From IMG/VR virus record IMGVR_UViG_3300003322_000327, positions 45,606-109,605 of that record: a stretch of 64,000 nucleotides of DNA, one strand, 5' to 3'. A model generated the notes under the pieces. That model did no database searches. It was given only the letters and a program-made list of their open reading frames with translations, and was not told where the DNA came from. A program made the position numbers and the translations under genes. Numbering within the stretch: the first letter of the stretch is position 1; each line of letters begins with the position of its first letter. Below, piece after piece: positions 52,511 through 60,911 of this stretch. Origin of the DNA: a virus.

Positions 52511-52526
52511 CGGGCCGAAAGGTCCG
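52511..52526 (+). other. GNRA-capped hairpin in scaffold leader
   Basis: CGGGCC, tetraloop GAAA and GGTCCG form a 6-pair stem. It lies 79 bases upstream of the scaffold ATG, in a leader without a gene, next to a larger stem-loop at 52540. Confidence 0.5.
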
Positions 52527-52539
52527 GAAACGCCGAGTA

Positions 52540-52575
52540 GGTTAGACTTTGTGGACTAGTACACAGTGTCTAGCC
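52540..52575 (+). promoter_or_regulatory. Long stem-loop upstream of scaffold gene
   Basis: The arms 52540-52553 (GGTTAGACTTTGTG) and 52562-52575 (CACAGTGTCTAGCC) pair at 13 of 14 positions with two G-T pairs; the loop is GACTAGTA. No U tract follows, so it is not a normal terminator. It lies 30 bases before the scaffold ATG and may control stability or translation of the abundant head mRNA. Confidence 0.55.
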
Positions 52576-52604
52576 AACTCATTACCTTAACGAAGGAGTG
52601 CTCA

Positions 52605-54092
52605 ATGACCAAGCAACTGCGAGCCGCTGCTTCGACCACGATGACTCACGACGGCAACGATCTGAATCTCAAGGTCGAACAGGGTGACGCCGGTCTCGAA
52701 AACTCGCAGGAACCGATGGGCCTCATCGATCCCGCGAGCCTCGATTCCGGTTTCACGCACTCGGACGAAAAGCCGACGATGCCCGGCATGAAGGCCAAGG
52801 CGCCGACGACCGCGGGCACCAAGGCCGACAAGCCGAAGGTGGAAGCCAACGGCGCGATGTCGGAACCGCTCAAGGATGAAGAGATTCCTCCGGGCGGCAA
52901 GATCGCCGAGATGGACAACGAACAAGACCCGGCCGTGGGCTACCTGAACAAGGAAGCCGACATGCCCGTCATCAACAACGCCAGCGTGGAAGACGACGCG
53001 CCGCCTCCGGGTTCGGAGATGGACGACGACGCCGAACCGGAAGCCGACCTCGAAGCCACGACCGACGACAACGGCGCCGGCGAGTTCGACGACCTGCCCG
53101 GCATCGAAGCGTCGGACGAAGGCGATGACGACTCGGAGTTCGAGGACCTGGAACCGGAAGCGCCGATGCCCGAAGCGTCGTCCGCCATGGAACCCAACGC
53201 GAGCCCGACCGAGGAAGTCGCCGAGTTCGAAGCAGCTCCGCCGTCCGACGAAGAGCAGCCTCTCGTCGACGTCGACGAAGTGCCCGACAACGAAGGCTCC
53301 GAAGACCTGGTCTTCGCCGCCCTGGGCAACAGCGTCCACGTGATCCGCAGCAACCGCATCATCGCCTCGATGGGTCCGGCCTCCGCGCGCAAGCTCGGCG
53401 TCCAGGACGTGTTCCAAGGCGAACAGTACGAAGCCGTGGTCGCGCACGCGATCGACACCAAGGGCCTGCGCAAGGGTCTGGTGCAGCAAGGTTTCGTCCT
53501 GGCCAAGGTCAAGATGACGGCCTCCAAGGCCACGTCGAAGATCGTGAAGGCCAAGGTCGAAGCCGGCATGAAGGACAAGCTCGAAGCCATCGCCAAGCAG
53601 AACAAGGCGATGGAACAGAGCCTGGCCATCGCAGCCGTCGGCATCAACAAGCAGTACTGGAAGGACGTCCCGAACGAGCTGAAGGCCAGCCTCATCACCG
53701 AGCTGGAACAAGCCGGCGTTCGCGGTGCCAAGCGCCTGGTGTCCTCCGTGTTCGCGTCGCATGGCGTGAGCTACGCGCGTCAGATCCTGGCCCTGGCTCA
53801 GCGCATCGCGGCCATGCCCGAAGAAGTCCGTGACAACCACGCCGAGAGCCTCGACATGACCAGCGATGGTGATTTCGATGACGACGACATGGTCGAATCG
53901 GGCGCCGAGTGCATGGACGGCGAGCCGGTCAACGAGTTCGAGGAGTTCGAGACGGAAGTTCCCGCTTCCGTGACGGCCGCCCTCGCGAACCCGATGCACC
54001 GTCGCGTGAGCCAGACCAAGATGATCGCCGGCGTGAAGGACATGCAAGGCGTCAACAGCTTCCTGTACGGCGGTCGGTCGCTCATCGGCTGA
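52605..54092 (+). CDS. Prohead scaffold (core) protein
   Basis: 495 residues from ATG 52605 (GAAGGAG 8 bases upstream). Residues 1-230 are very acidic and low-complexity. Residues 235-400 form an ordered, helical, lysine-containing part (KATSKIVKAKVEAGMKDKLE). The acidic C-terminus ends in a small Gly-rich stretch. Acidic helical protein directly between protease and capsid is the scaffold (T4 gp22) position. The start MTKQLRAAAS has an L-R-A that could be a cleavage site. Confidence 0.72.
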   Translation: MTKQLRAAASTTMTHDGNDLNLKVEQGDAGLENSQEPMGLIDPASLDSGFTHSDEKPTMPGMKAKAPTTAGTKADKPKVEANGAMSEPLKDEEIPPGGKIAEMDNEQDPAVGYLNKEADMPVINNASVEDDAPPPGSEMDDDAEPEADLEATTDDNGAGEFDDLPGIEASDEGDDDSEFEDLEPEAPMPEASSAMEPNASPTEEVAEFEAAPPSDEEQPLVDVDEVPDNEGSEDLVFAALGNSVHVIRSNRIIASMGPASARKLGVQDVFQGEQYEAVVAHAIDTKGLRKGLVQQGFVLAKVKMTASKATSKIVKAKVEAGMKDKLEAIAKQNKAMEQSLAIAAVGINKQYWKDVPNELKASLITELEQAGVRGAKRLVSSVFASHGVSYARQILALAQRIAAMPEEVRDNHAESLDMTSDGDFDDDDMVESGAECMDGEPVNEFEEFETEVPASVTAALANPMHRRVSQTKMIAGVKDMQGVNSFLYGGRSLIG

Positions 54093-54129
54093 TCAGTCCG
54101 GAATTTCCCAACCTCATCACGGAGTCAAC

Positions 54130-54816
54130 ATGCTCTACCTGCCTCTCTCGAAGTTCCCGGACAGCGCCGAAACCATCGTCGCGACCGGCGCCTCCATCAC
54201 CGCCGAAGGTGCCGCCCTGGTGCGCGCCGCCGGTGCCACCGCCTCGGGCGTGACCATGTCGCAAGGCACGAGCGGCGAAATCTTCGCCGGCTTCTCGATC
54301 GCCGCGACGTCGGCCGCCGCCTTCCAGGCCGCGTACCAGACCAAGGTCGAGAAGTTCGTCGTGCCCTCGTCGGGCTCGGTGCAACTGGCGCAGACCCCGG
54401 TCAGCGGCCAGGTCTTCATCTACGACCAGACCGCGGGCGCCGCGGTGGCGATCTCCGGTGGCGTCAGCGTCACCGGCAACGTGGTCGCGGGCCTCACCGC
54501 CGGCAACACGGTCCTGATCACCTACAAGTATGCCCTGTCGGTCCAGCAAGCCCGCACCATCCAAGGTGACGTGCAGCCCGGCGGCTACATCGGCGACTAC
54601 ATCGGCCAAGTCGGCCTGATCAAGCGCGGCCTCATCTTCACCGACATGTACGACGCGTCGAAGGACTGGTCGAACGTCGGTGCGAACGGCATCCTCCTGG
54701 GCGCCGGCGGCATCCTGACGACCAGCGGTTCGGGCTCGGCCCTGACCGGTGCCTACGTCGTGTCGCTGCCGAGCCAGGAAGTCCCCTTCCTCGGTCTCGA
54801 GTTCAGCGCCGCCTGA
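54130..54816 (+). CDS. Probable capsid accessory or decoration protein
   Basis: 228 residues with CGGAGTC before the ATG. Ala/Gly/Thr/Ser-rich and beta-rich, with no signal peptide. It sits between scaffold and major capsid genes and has highly biased codons like the capsid gene, suggesting high expression. A head decoration or vertex-associated protein is likely; the family is not recognised. Confidence 0.6.
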   Translation: MLYLPLSKFPDSAETIVATGASITAEGAALVRAAGATASGVTMSQGTSGEIFAGFSIAATSAAAFQAAYQTKVEKFVVPSSGSVQLAQTPVSGQVFIYDQTAGAAVAISGGVSVTGNVVAGLTAGNTVLITYKYALSVQQARTIQGDVQPGGYIGDYIGQVGLIKRGLIFTDMYDASKDWSNVGANGILLGAGGILTTSGSGSALTGAYVVSLPSQEVPFLGLEFSAA

Positions 54817-54860
54817 TCGGTCGTCGACTGAAGCCAACCACCTTTCAGGAGAAACTCAAC

Positions 54861-55922
54861 ATGCAACGCATCACCGCCAACGTCCGCCCGGCCAAGTCGC
54901 CCGTGCTGGCCACCGAGCTGAAGCTCGCCGGTTCCAACGAGCTGGCCGTCGGCCGCAACGGCGAACTGAACGCCTCGTCCAAGCGCGACCTGCTCGAACA
55001 GCAGCGCAAGTTCCTGACCGCGGCCTCGCAAGGCAACATGCTGGCCATCAGCCGTCAGGAATCGCGTGACCTGGTCCAGGCCGCCTTCAACAGCCCGGAA
55101 GCGCACCGCGTCCTGGGCGAGAAGATCAGCGAGAGCCTGTACATCACGGCGAACCGTCAGGGCTTCATGCGCAAGTACCTGGCCCGGATCGACGTGGAGA
55201 TCGGCAGCGTGCCGCGCTTCCCGCTGCGCAACAAGAACGTGACGGCCGTGTGGTCGACCAGCCCGACCAAGGTCGAGTCGCAGATCACGCGCGACAAGTG
55301 GTTCACGCCGCCGGAACTGACGGTCGTGGCCCGCCCGTTCATCCCGCAGGTCGAACTGAACCAATCCAGCGGCGACGTGCTGCAGGAGAAGTACATCGAG
55401 GCCGTGGAAGCCACGATGGTCGCCGAGGACCGCCTGTACTACAACCAGCTGCAGAAGCTGGTCGGCGTCGACAACAACCTGACCATCGTGTCGGGCCAGC
55501 TGACGCCGTACAGCCTCATGACCGTCGTGACCAACGTCACGCGCTGGGGCCTCAAGGGCGCCCACCTGCTGATGGCGACGGACCTGTGGCAAGACGTGGT
55601 CGGCAACTCCGACTTCTTCCAAGCCATCGATCCGGTCGCGCGTCACGAGCTGCTGCTCACCGGCGAGCTGGGCACGATGTACGGCATGACCGTGACGTCG
55701 GACGCGTTCCGTCACCCGGAACACAAGGTCCTGGGCCAGGGCGAGTTCTACGTGATCTCGGACGCGCTGAACCACGGCGCGTACTCGGATCGCGGCGGCA
55801 TCCAGTCGACCCCGATCGACATCTCGATCGAGAAGATCCCCGGCCGCGGCTTCGTCCTGCACGAAGCCCTGGCGGTGTCGGTCGCGAACAGCCGTTCGTT
55901 CGCCAAGGGCTATCGCCTGTAA
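54861..55922 (+). CDS. Major capsid protein
   Basis: 353 residues with CAGGAGAAACTC before the ATG. It sits downstream of protease and scaffold and has the strongest codon bias seen, as expected for a highly expressed gene. The first 55 residues are polar/helical, like a removable delta domain, with L-N-A (36-38) and L-T-A (52-54) as candidate cleavage points. The body has PELTVVARPFIPQVEL and a C-terminal YGMTVTSDAFRHPEHKVL typical of HK97-fold capsid A-domains. No vertex paralogue is seen in the window. Confidence 0.78.
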   Translation: MQRITANVRPAKSPVLATELKLAGSNELAVGRNGELNASSKRDLLEQQRKFLTAASQGNMLAISRQESRDLVQAAFNSPEAHRVLGEKISESLYITANRQGFMRKYLARIDVEIGSVPRFPLRNKNVTAVWSTSPTKVESQITRDKWFTPPELTVVARPFIPQVELNQSSGDVLQEKYIEAVEATMVAEDRLYYNQLQKLVGVDNNLTIVSGQLTPYSLMTVVTNVTRWGLKGAHLLMATDLWQDVVGNSDFFQAIDPVARHELLLTGELGTMYGMTVTSDAFRHPEHKVLGQGEFYVISDALNHGAYSDRGGIQSTPIDISIEKIPGRGFVLHEALAVSVANSRSFAKGYRL

Positions 55923-55935
55923 TCGGCTTCGGCTG

Positions 55936-55972
55936 GGGAGAGATGTCTAGCCGTCTAAACTAGCTCTCTCCC
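55936..55972 (+). other. Hairpin after capsid gene
   Basis: GGGAGAGA (55936-55943) pairs with TCTCTCCC (55965-55972), extended by CTAG/CTAG across a small internal loop. It has no U tract and begins 14 bases after the capsid stop. It may act as an RNase-blocking 3' end or an inefficient terminator. Confidence 0.5.
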
Positions 55973-56014
55973 TAGTCGGTCCCGTACCACAGGTCACAAC
56001 CCAAGGAGTTCGAG

Positions 56015-56479
56015 ATGACCAAGCCGATGAAGTACAACCGCACGCTCGACTGTGTCGCGCTGGCCATTCAAGCGTTCACGCGTGACGGGGACGAAGTCCT
56101 GGCCGCGCGACTGTTCGCCAAGGCGATGGCCCAGCCCGACGTGCAGGCCGCGATGGACACCATCGAAGCCAGCAACCGCTACGCGTTCTCGCAGCTGCAA
56201 GCCTCACGGGCCGCGGCCACGAAGACCGAAGCGGGCGACAAGTCGACGCCCAAGGCCCGCGTCAAGGCTTCCGAAGAGGAAGCCGAGATGCCGACCGAGA
56301 AGCCCGCCGAAGAGAAGGAAGCCGAGATGCCGGTCGAGGCCGACGCATTCGACGGCGACCCGCTCGACGACGTGGTCGAGGAAGAGGAAGAAGTCGTGGA
56401 ACCTGCCGAGCCCGTCGTGGCCGGCAAGCGCATGGCCGAAGTCCTGTCCTCGATGAAGAAGGCACGCGACGGCAAGTGA
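56015..56479 (+). CDS. Unknown protein with acidic C-terminus
   Basis: 154 residues with AAGGAGTTCGAG before the ATG. A helical N-terminal 70 residues (RLFAKAMAQPDVQAAMDTIE) is followed by a disordered acidic region with repeated EEAEMPTEKP/EKEAEMPVEA units. Located right after the capsid gene, so a head-internal or head-completion part is likely. Confidence 0.6.
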   Translation: MTKPMKYNRTLDCVALAIQAFTRDGDEVLAARLFAKAMAQPDVQAAMDTIEASNRYAFSQLQASRAAATKTEAGDKSTPKARVKASEEEAEMPTEKPAEEKEAEMPVEADAFDGDPLDDVVEEEEEVVEPAEPVVAGKRMAEVLSSMKKARDGK

Positions 56480-56486
56480 GCCATCG

Positions 56487-56507
56487 CGGTAGCACCCTAC
56501 CGGTGCT
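56487..56507 (+). promoter_or_regulatory. Two mutually exclusive hairpins
   Basis: CGGTAG/CTACCG (56487-56492 with 56497-56502, loop CACC) and AGCACC/GGTGCT (56491-56496 with 56502-56507, loop CTACC) share bases and cannot form together. They sit 3 bases ahead of a terminator, an arrangement like an attenuator switch. Function is inferred. Confidence 0.4.
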
Positions 56508-56510
56508 TGA

Positions 56511-56534
56511 AAGGGGAGCCGAGTGCTCCCTTTT
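56511..56534 (+). terminator. Rho-independent terminator
   Basis: AAGGGGAGC (56511-56519) pairs with GCTCCCTTT (56525-56533), 9 pairs including one G-T, 5-base loop, with TTTT at the end. It ends the capsid transcription group. Confidence 0.85.
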
Positions 56535-56549
56535 CTCATATTGGTGGCA

Positions 56550-56576
56550 CTCAGACTCGTCTCATGCGAGTCTGAG
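56550..56576 (+). terminator. Second terminator-like hairpin
   Basis: Perfect 10-pair stem CTCAGACTCG (56550-56559) with CGAGTCTGAG (56567-56576) and 7-base loop, followed by GCCTAATTTTATG. It forms a tandem with the terminator at 56511, a strong break between head and tail genes. Confidence 0.7.
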
Positions 56577-56579
56577 GCC

Positions 56580-56589
56580 TAATTTTATG
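56580..56589 (+). promoter_or_regulatory. AT-rich element TAATTTTATG
   Basis: Identical to the 10-mer at 25217-25226, again directly after terminators and here 13 bases before the next ATG. Candidate promoter for the tail genes. Confidence 0.35.
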
Positions 56590-56602
56590 GGAAGTTGACA
56601 AC

Positions 56603-57244
56603 ATGGACCCGAAGCCACAGACGGTGATTGAACCAGTCCACAAGTTCGTGCGCGCTGGCTTCGTGCAGCGAATGCAGAGTCAGTTCCGTGCACCGGGTGT
56701 TTGGATCACAAGCCCAGACGCGATGGCTGCGCTGAAGCAGATGCAGGGTGAGAAGGGTCCATCCTACCCGTACCTGTTCTTCTATCCGCAGTCGGATGGC
56801 CCGAACACGGAAGCGTACACAACGAACCGACTGGCGCGCTTCGGCATTCCGGTCACGATCAACAACGACGGCAAGCAGTTCCAGACTGCGCGTCTGTTGC
56901 CGATGAACTTCGAGACCGAGGTCACGTTCATCACCAACGACTACGAGCAAGTCGAGGCCTACAGGAATCGATGGATGTTCACGCGGCGCAACGGCGCCCT
57001 GAACTTCAACATCAAGTACGGCCAGACCACGTTGACGATCGGTACGACTCTGGCAGACACGATCTCGGTGCCGAAGCGGGAGAACCCAGCGGACCAAGAG
57101 TCGGTCTATCAGGTCGTTGCCAACATCACCATCAAGGGCTACATCTCCGAGCCAGCGCTCGGCAGCAGGGGCCGCATCGTACAAGTCGTTCTCGGAGATG
57201 CCCCGGCGCTGAAGGCGGGTCAATCGTTCTTCCCATTCAACTGA
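56603..57244 (+). CDS. Probable head-tail or tail structural protein
   Basis: 213 residues from ATG 56603; no clear ribosome site. The first 60 residues are helical, then a beta-rich domain (RLLPMNFETEVTFITNDYEQ, GALNFNIKYGQTTLTIGTTL) follows. It lies between capsid and sheath genes where head-completion or tail-terminator proteins are found. The specific role is not determined. Confidence 0.6.
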   Translation: MDPKPQTVIEPVHKFVRAGFVQRMQSQFRAPGVWITSPDAMAALKQMQGEKGPSYPYLFFYPQSDGPNTEAYTTNRLARFGIPVTINNDGKQFQTARLLPMNFETEVTFITNDYEQVEAYRNRWMFTRRNGALNFNIKYGQTTLTIGTTLADTISVPKRENPADQESVYQVVANITIKGYISEPALGSRGRIVQVVLGDAPALKAGQSFFPFN

Positions 57245-57253
57245 GGTCACAAA

Positions 57254-57553
57254 ATGGACGTTCAAAACCTGAACCGGCACGCGATCCCCGCGAAGCTCGT
57301 GGCTCCCGACGGCAGCGCCGACTACGTCACCGTGCAGGCTGGCCGTCGCGTCACGCTTCCCGACGGCTACACGGTCGACAGCAACTGGCTGGCCCTGACC
57401 CCGAAGGTCCGAGCCTACACCGACGCGAGCTCGAAGACGCCGATCAGTCTCAAGGGTGCTCAGCCCCAGATCGATCTGGCTCAGGTCGCGAAGATCACGG
57501 TCGGCGCTGCACCAGCCCCGGCTCAGACCAACCCCGACGTGAAGGCTGACTGA
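57254..57553 (+). CDS. Small probable virion protein
   Basis: 99 residues, 1 base before the sheath gene. Beta-rich N-terminal 60 residues and a Pro/Ala-rich tail (VGAAPAPAQTNPD). Unknown; the position suggests a neck or tail component. Confidence 0.55.
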   Translation: MDVQNLNRHAIPAKLVAPDGSADYVTVQAGRRVTLPDGYTVDSNWLALTPKVRAYTDASSKTPISLKGAQPQIDLAQVAKITVGAAPAPAQTNPDVKAD

Positions 57554-57554
57554 C

Positions 57555-59498
57555 ATGGTCCAAATCGTTTCGCGCGCCAGTGACGTCCGCGTCACCGAAA
57601 TCAACCTCAGCTCGGTGATCACCAGCACCAGCGTGACTATCGGTGCGCAGCCGGTGGTCTCGAAGCAAGGTGTGATCGTCCCGAAGCTGTTCACCAACGG
57701 CCCATCGTGGATCGACGAGTACGGCAACCCCGACCCGTCCATCTCCATGACGATCCAGGCCGGCCTGAACTACTTCACGGAAGGCAACCAGCTGTGGGGC
57801 CTGCGTGTCTGTGGCACCGGCTACATGTACGCTGGCGTTCTGCTCAAGAACAACACGAGCGACGTCTCCGTCCTGATCGGTCAAGCCCTGTCCGATCCGG
57901 TCAACACCGACCTGACGAACTTCGAGTCGCCGGGTGAGACGGCGATCGCCTACTTCTACCCGAGCCGCGGCCCGGGTTCCTACGGCGACAACATCAGCAT
58001 CGAGATCAAGACCGCGACCGTCAACTCTCCGGGCAACTTCACGGGCACGGGCACGAACAGCGGCGGCTCGCTGACCGGCGGTACCTACAAGTACCAGATC
58101 AGCGCCCTGTCGCAGCTGGGTGAGAGCCTGGTCTCGAACCAGATCACGGTCATCCTGTCCGGCCTGTCGCTGCCTGCGGGTTCCGTCACCCTCGACTGGG
58201 ACCCGGTGCCCGGTGCCATCGGCTATCGGATCTACGGTCGTGCGACCGGCGGTTCCTACGGCCTGATCACCACGGTCGGCGCTGCCGTGACCGAGTTCCT
58301 GGACACGGGCGACGTGGTTCCGGACAACACGAAGCTGCCGATCACGAACCCAGCGAACGTGGTCGGGACGAACGAGTTCATCGTCAACGTCTACGACAAC
58401 ACGAAGCCGCTGCAGAACGCTCTCGAGTCGTTCACGGTCACGCTGTTCAACAATGTCGACGCGTCGGGCACCCAGACGGAGATCGAGAACCGGATCAACC
58501 CGTTCTCGAACTACATCCAGGTGGTGGCGAATCCAGCGGTCATCAACAACAGCCCGTACCCGACGGTCACGGCCGTTGCCAAGACTGCGATGACGGGTGG
58601 TGATTCGGGCGCGGCTCCGACCAGTTCCCAGATCGCTCTGGCGATGCAGGTCTTCGGCAACAAGAGTCTGTACAACCCGAACACGTTCATCGGCGCCGGC
58701 CTGGCCGACCCGACCTACCAGCTGTCTCTCGACACCCTGGTGCAAGGTCGCGGCGATGCCGTCAGCCTGATCGACGTTCCGGCCATCAGCCAGAAGTTCC
58801 AGGACTCGATCGACTACCGCAACCTGAGCCTGAACCTGAACTCGACGTACAGCGCGCTCTTCGGTCCGGACGTGTTGCAGGCTGACCTCATCAACGGCAT
58901 GCAGGTCTACAACCCGCCTTCGGGCTGGGCTGGTGCCCTGTGCGCGCGTACCGATCGCGTGGCCAACCCGGCCTACTCGATCGCCGGCCTGAACCGCGGC
59001 CTGCTGAACGTGCTGAAGCAGCGCTACGCCTACGACGACGGTCAAGCCACGGCTCTCTTCAACGCGCAGGTGAACTACACCCGCACGTTCGTCGGTCAAG
59101 GCATCGCCCTCTGGGAGCAGCAGACCCTGGCTGGCCAGTACAGCGCCCTGTCCTGGCTGTCGGTTCGCCGCATCACCAACGTCATCAAGGTCTCGCTCTA
59201 CAAGTTCCTGCTGTACTCGCTGCAAGAGATGGACACGGACGCGATCCGTCGCCAGATCATCAACAGCTGCAGCGCCTACCTCCAAGCGGTCAAGGATGCC
59301 TCCGGCCTCTACGACTTCACGGTGGAGTGCGACAACGGGAACAACAACGCGACGACCGCGAACGCGGGCATCCTGGTCGTCACCGTGGTCCTGGTGCCCA
59401 ACATCCCGATCCACGAGATCCAACTGCAAGTCGTGATCTCGAAGCAGGGTGTGACGTTCCAAGAGACCCTGAATCAGGTCAACGGCAACACGCAGTAA
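57555..59498 (+). CDS. Contractile tail sheath protein
   Basis: 647 residues. The order before gp19-like tube and the C-terminal features (SYSALSWLSVRRITNVI-type helix block, TFVGQGIALWEQQTL, then VTVVLVPNIPIHEIQLQVVI) fit T4 gp18-type sheaths, whose C-terminus forms the conserved inner layer. Residues about 163-267 form a fibronectin III-like insert (VTLDWDPVPGAIGYRIYGR, TEFLDTGDVVP) that would face outward. The sheath contracts to drive the tube through the host envelope. Confidence 0.88.
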   Translation: MVQIVSRASDVRVTEINLSSVITSTSVTIGAQPVVSKQGVIVPKLFTNGPSWIDEYGNPDPSISMTIQAGLNYFTEGNQLWGLRVCGTGYMYAGVLLKNNTSDVSVLIGQALSDPVNTDLTNFESPGETAIAYFYPSRGPGSYGDNISIEIKTATVNSPGNFTGTGTNSGGSLTGGTYKYQISALSQLGESLVSNQITVILSGLSLPAGSVTLDWDPVPGAIGYRIYGRATGGSYGLITTVGAAVTEFLDTGDVVPDNTKLPITNPANVVGTNEFIVNVYDNTKPLQNALESFTVTLFNNVDASGTQTEIENRINPFSNYIQVVANPAVINNSPYPTVTAVAKTAMTGGDSGAAPTSSQIALAMQVFGNKSLYNPNTFIGAGLADPTYQLSLDTLVQGRGDAVSLIDVPAISQKFQDSIDYRNLSLNLNSTYSALFGPDVLQADLINGMQVYNPPSGWAGALCARTDRVANPAYSIAGLNRGLLNVLKQRYAYDDGQATALFNAQVNYTRTFVGQGIALWEQQTLAGQYSALSWLSVRRITNVIKVSLYKFLLYSLQEMDTDAIRRQIINSCSAYLQAVKDASGLYDFTVECDNGNNNATTANAGILVVTVVLVPNIPIHEIQLQVVISKQGVTFQETLNQVNGNTQ

Positions 59499-59511
59499 AG
59501 GAGCAACAGCC

Positions 59512-59757
59512 ATGGCAAACAAGCACTTCAAGCGCCTGGGCACCTGGCTGGTGCGCATCCTCGTCGGTCTCGATCGGATGGTGAATGCCATCATCGGCGG
59601 CAATCCGGCCGAGACCCTCTCGTCAGTGGCGTACAGGAAGCACCGTGATGGCGGTCGCTTCGGGTTCATGATGCACGTGGTCAACACGTTGTTCATGAGC
59701 AAGACCCACTGCGAGGATGCCTACAAGTCCGACCGCAGCCAGATCCTCCCGAACTGA
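59512..59757 (+). CDS. Small protein of unknown function
   Basis: 81 residues between sheath and tube genes (AAGGAGCAACAGCC upstream). The amphipathic or hydrophobic N-terminal helix (LVRILVGLDRMVNAIIGG) is followed by NPAETLSSVAYRK and a C-terminal Cys-containing part. The GG-x-P-x-E-T-L-S-S-x-A-Y-R pattern recurs, as I recall, in small phage proteins without known function. Possible membrane association. Confidence 0.6.
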   Translation: MANKHFKRLGTWLVRILVGLDRMVNAIIGGNPAETLSSVAYRKHRDGGRFGFMMHVVNTLFMSKTHCEDAYKSDRSQILPN

Positions 59758-59768
59758 AAGGAACCAAG

Positions 59769-60287
59769 ATGGCTCGTACCAGTCTGGCGAACGTCCTGGC
59801 GCTGCCCGATGCAGCGCAGCAGTGGAACTTCGACCTCTTCTTCCCATCGATTCCGGGTAGCACCGGAGTCGCCCGCAGCCTGACCTTCAAGTGCAAGACC
59901 ACGGCGCTGCCCAGCTCCGCGATCGAGCCGGTGCCGATCGAACTCCACGGCGTCAAGAAGCAGGAAGCCGGCCGTGCGACCTACCAGCACACGTTCAATG
60001 CCACGTTCATGGAGACCGTGGACTATTCGACGTACATGGCGTTCCGCGCCTGGCGCGACTACATGCGCAGTTGGAGGAACAACACCGGCTCTGACAGCGC
60101 GGCCTACAAGGTCAACCTCGAACTCGACGTCTACGACAACCAGGGCAACATCAGTCAGACGATCATCCTCGCCGGCTGCTTCCTGACCGACATCGCAGAC
60201 ATCACGTTCGACGGCGCGGCTTCGACGGTCGTCGACCTGAGCCTGACGTTCAGCTTCGACTACGTCAACGACGGCAACACGTTCTAA
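59769..60287 (+). CDS. Tail tube protein (gp19-like)
   Basis: 172 residues, the usual size of gp19. Typical features: WNFDLFFPSIPG near the start, KCKTTALPSS, then MAFRAWRDYMRSW and a closing ITFDGAASTVVDLSLTFSFD strand set. It polymerises into the inner tube inside the sheath. Preceded by AAAGGAACCAAG. Confidence 0.9.
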   Translation: MARTSLANVLALPDAAQQWNFDLFFPSIPGSTGVARSLTFKCKTTALPSSAIEPVPIELHGVKKQEAGRATYQHTFNATFMETVDYSTYMAFRAWRDYMRSWRNNTGSDSAAYKVNLELDVYDNQGNISQTIILAGCFLTDIADITFDGAASTVVDLSLTFSFDYVNDGNTF

Positions 60288-60301
60288 GTCCAGCGGAGAA
60301 G

Positions 60302-60655
60302 ATGATGGTTCTCGAATCCTGCGTTCTGGGTCTTCATCTTCTCACCTACCACTTCGCTCCACCAGCGAGTGGCGGGACCTACCACTGGATGACGCCTGGC
60401 GTCTACGCTCATTGCGACAACGGGCTGGTCGCCGGATACGTCAAGAACAGCTTCGGTCATCCCAGCGAATACGTCGGCGTCGAGCACCAGCTCCCCTTCG
60501 GATTCAGTGCCGACATCGGTCTGGTTCACGGCTATAGAGCAGCACCTGTGTTGCCCATCGTCGCCCTGAACTGGCAACAAGGTCGGATGCGCTGGACGTT
60601 GCTGCCGGACCAACATCTGAAGCCTCTGGCCCTGAGCCTCGGTTTTCAGTTCTGA
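60302..60655 (+). CDS. Unknown beta-rich protein
   Basis: 117 residues with GCGGAGAAG before the ATG. A hydrophobic start (LESCVLGLHLLTYHFAPP) is followed by alternating strands (YAHCDNGLVAGYVKNSFGHP, FGFSADIGLVHGYRAAPVLP). The pattern looks like a small outer-membrane beta-barrel of PagP-like type, but no signal peptide is convincing. Function uncertain. Confidence 0.5.
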   Translation: MMVLESCVLGLHLLTYHFAPPASGGTYHWMTPGVYAHCDNGLVAGYVKNSFGHPSEYVGVEHQLPFGFSADIGLVHGYRAAPVLPIVALNWQQGRMRWTLLPDQHLKPLALSLGFQF

Positions 60656-60668
60656 CCAAAGGATTGAC

Positions 60669-60911
60669 ATGAAGCTCGAAGCCAAAGCCCGGCTTCTAGC
60701 CGCTGATCAGAATGTCATGTTGCACGTCAAGTACGTGTTCCAGGCCATTCATCAGGCGGAAGCACAACTGAACTCGATCAAGCCCCTGGTCGAATCGGAG
60801 CCGAGCAAGCTCACGGTCCTGGCCAAGCTCAACCTCGAGTTGTCGAAGCTGCGTGAGCTCTTCGATGCCGAGATGCCTCAACTCTACGAAGACAAGGAAC
60901 AGCAGCCATGA
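60669..60911 (+). CDS. Shared-peptide (CTS-like) small helical protein
   Basis: 80 residues beginning MKLEAKARLLA, with AAAGGA upstream. The rest is a helical hairpin (AIHQAEAQLNSIKPLVESE, LNLELSKLRELFDAEM), coiled-coil prone. Overlaps the next gene by ATGA. Confidence 0.7.
   Translation: MKLEAKARLLAADQNVMLHVKYVFQAIHQAEAQLNSIKPLVESEPSKLTVLAKLNLELSKLRELFDAEMPQLYEDKEQQP

Noticed and set aside
57495-59702. 735-residue open frame antisense to the tail sheath
   Set aside because: The plus frame is a clear sheath protein; the antisense frame has shadow composition and crosses two genes.
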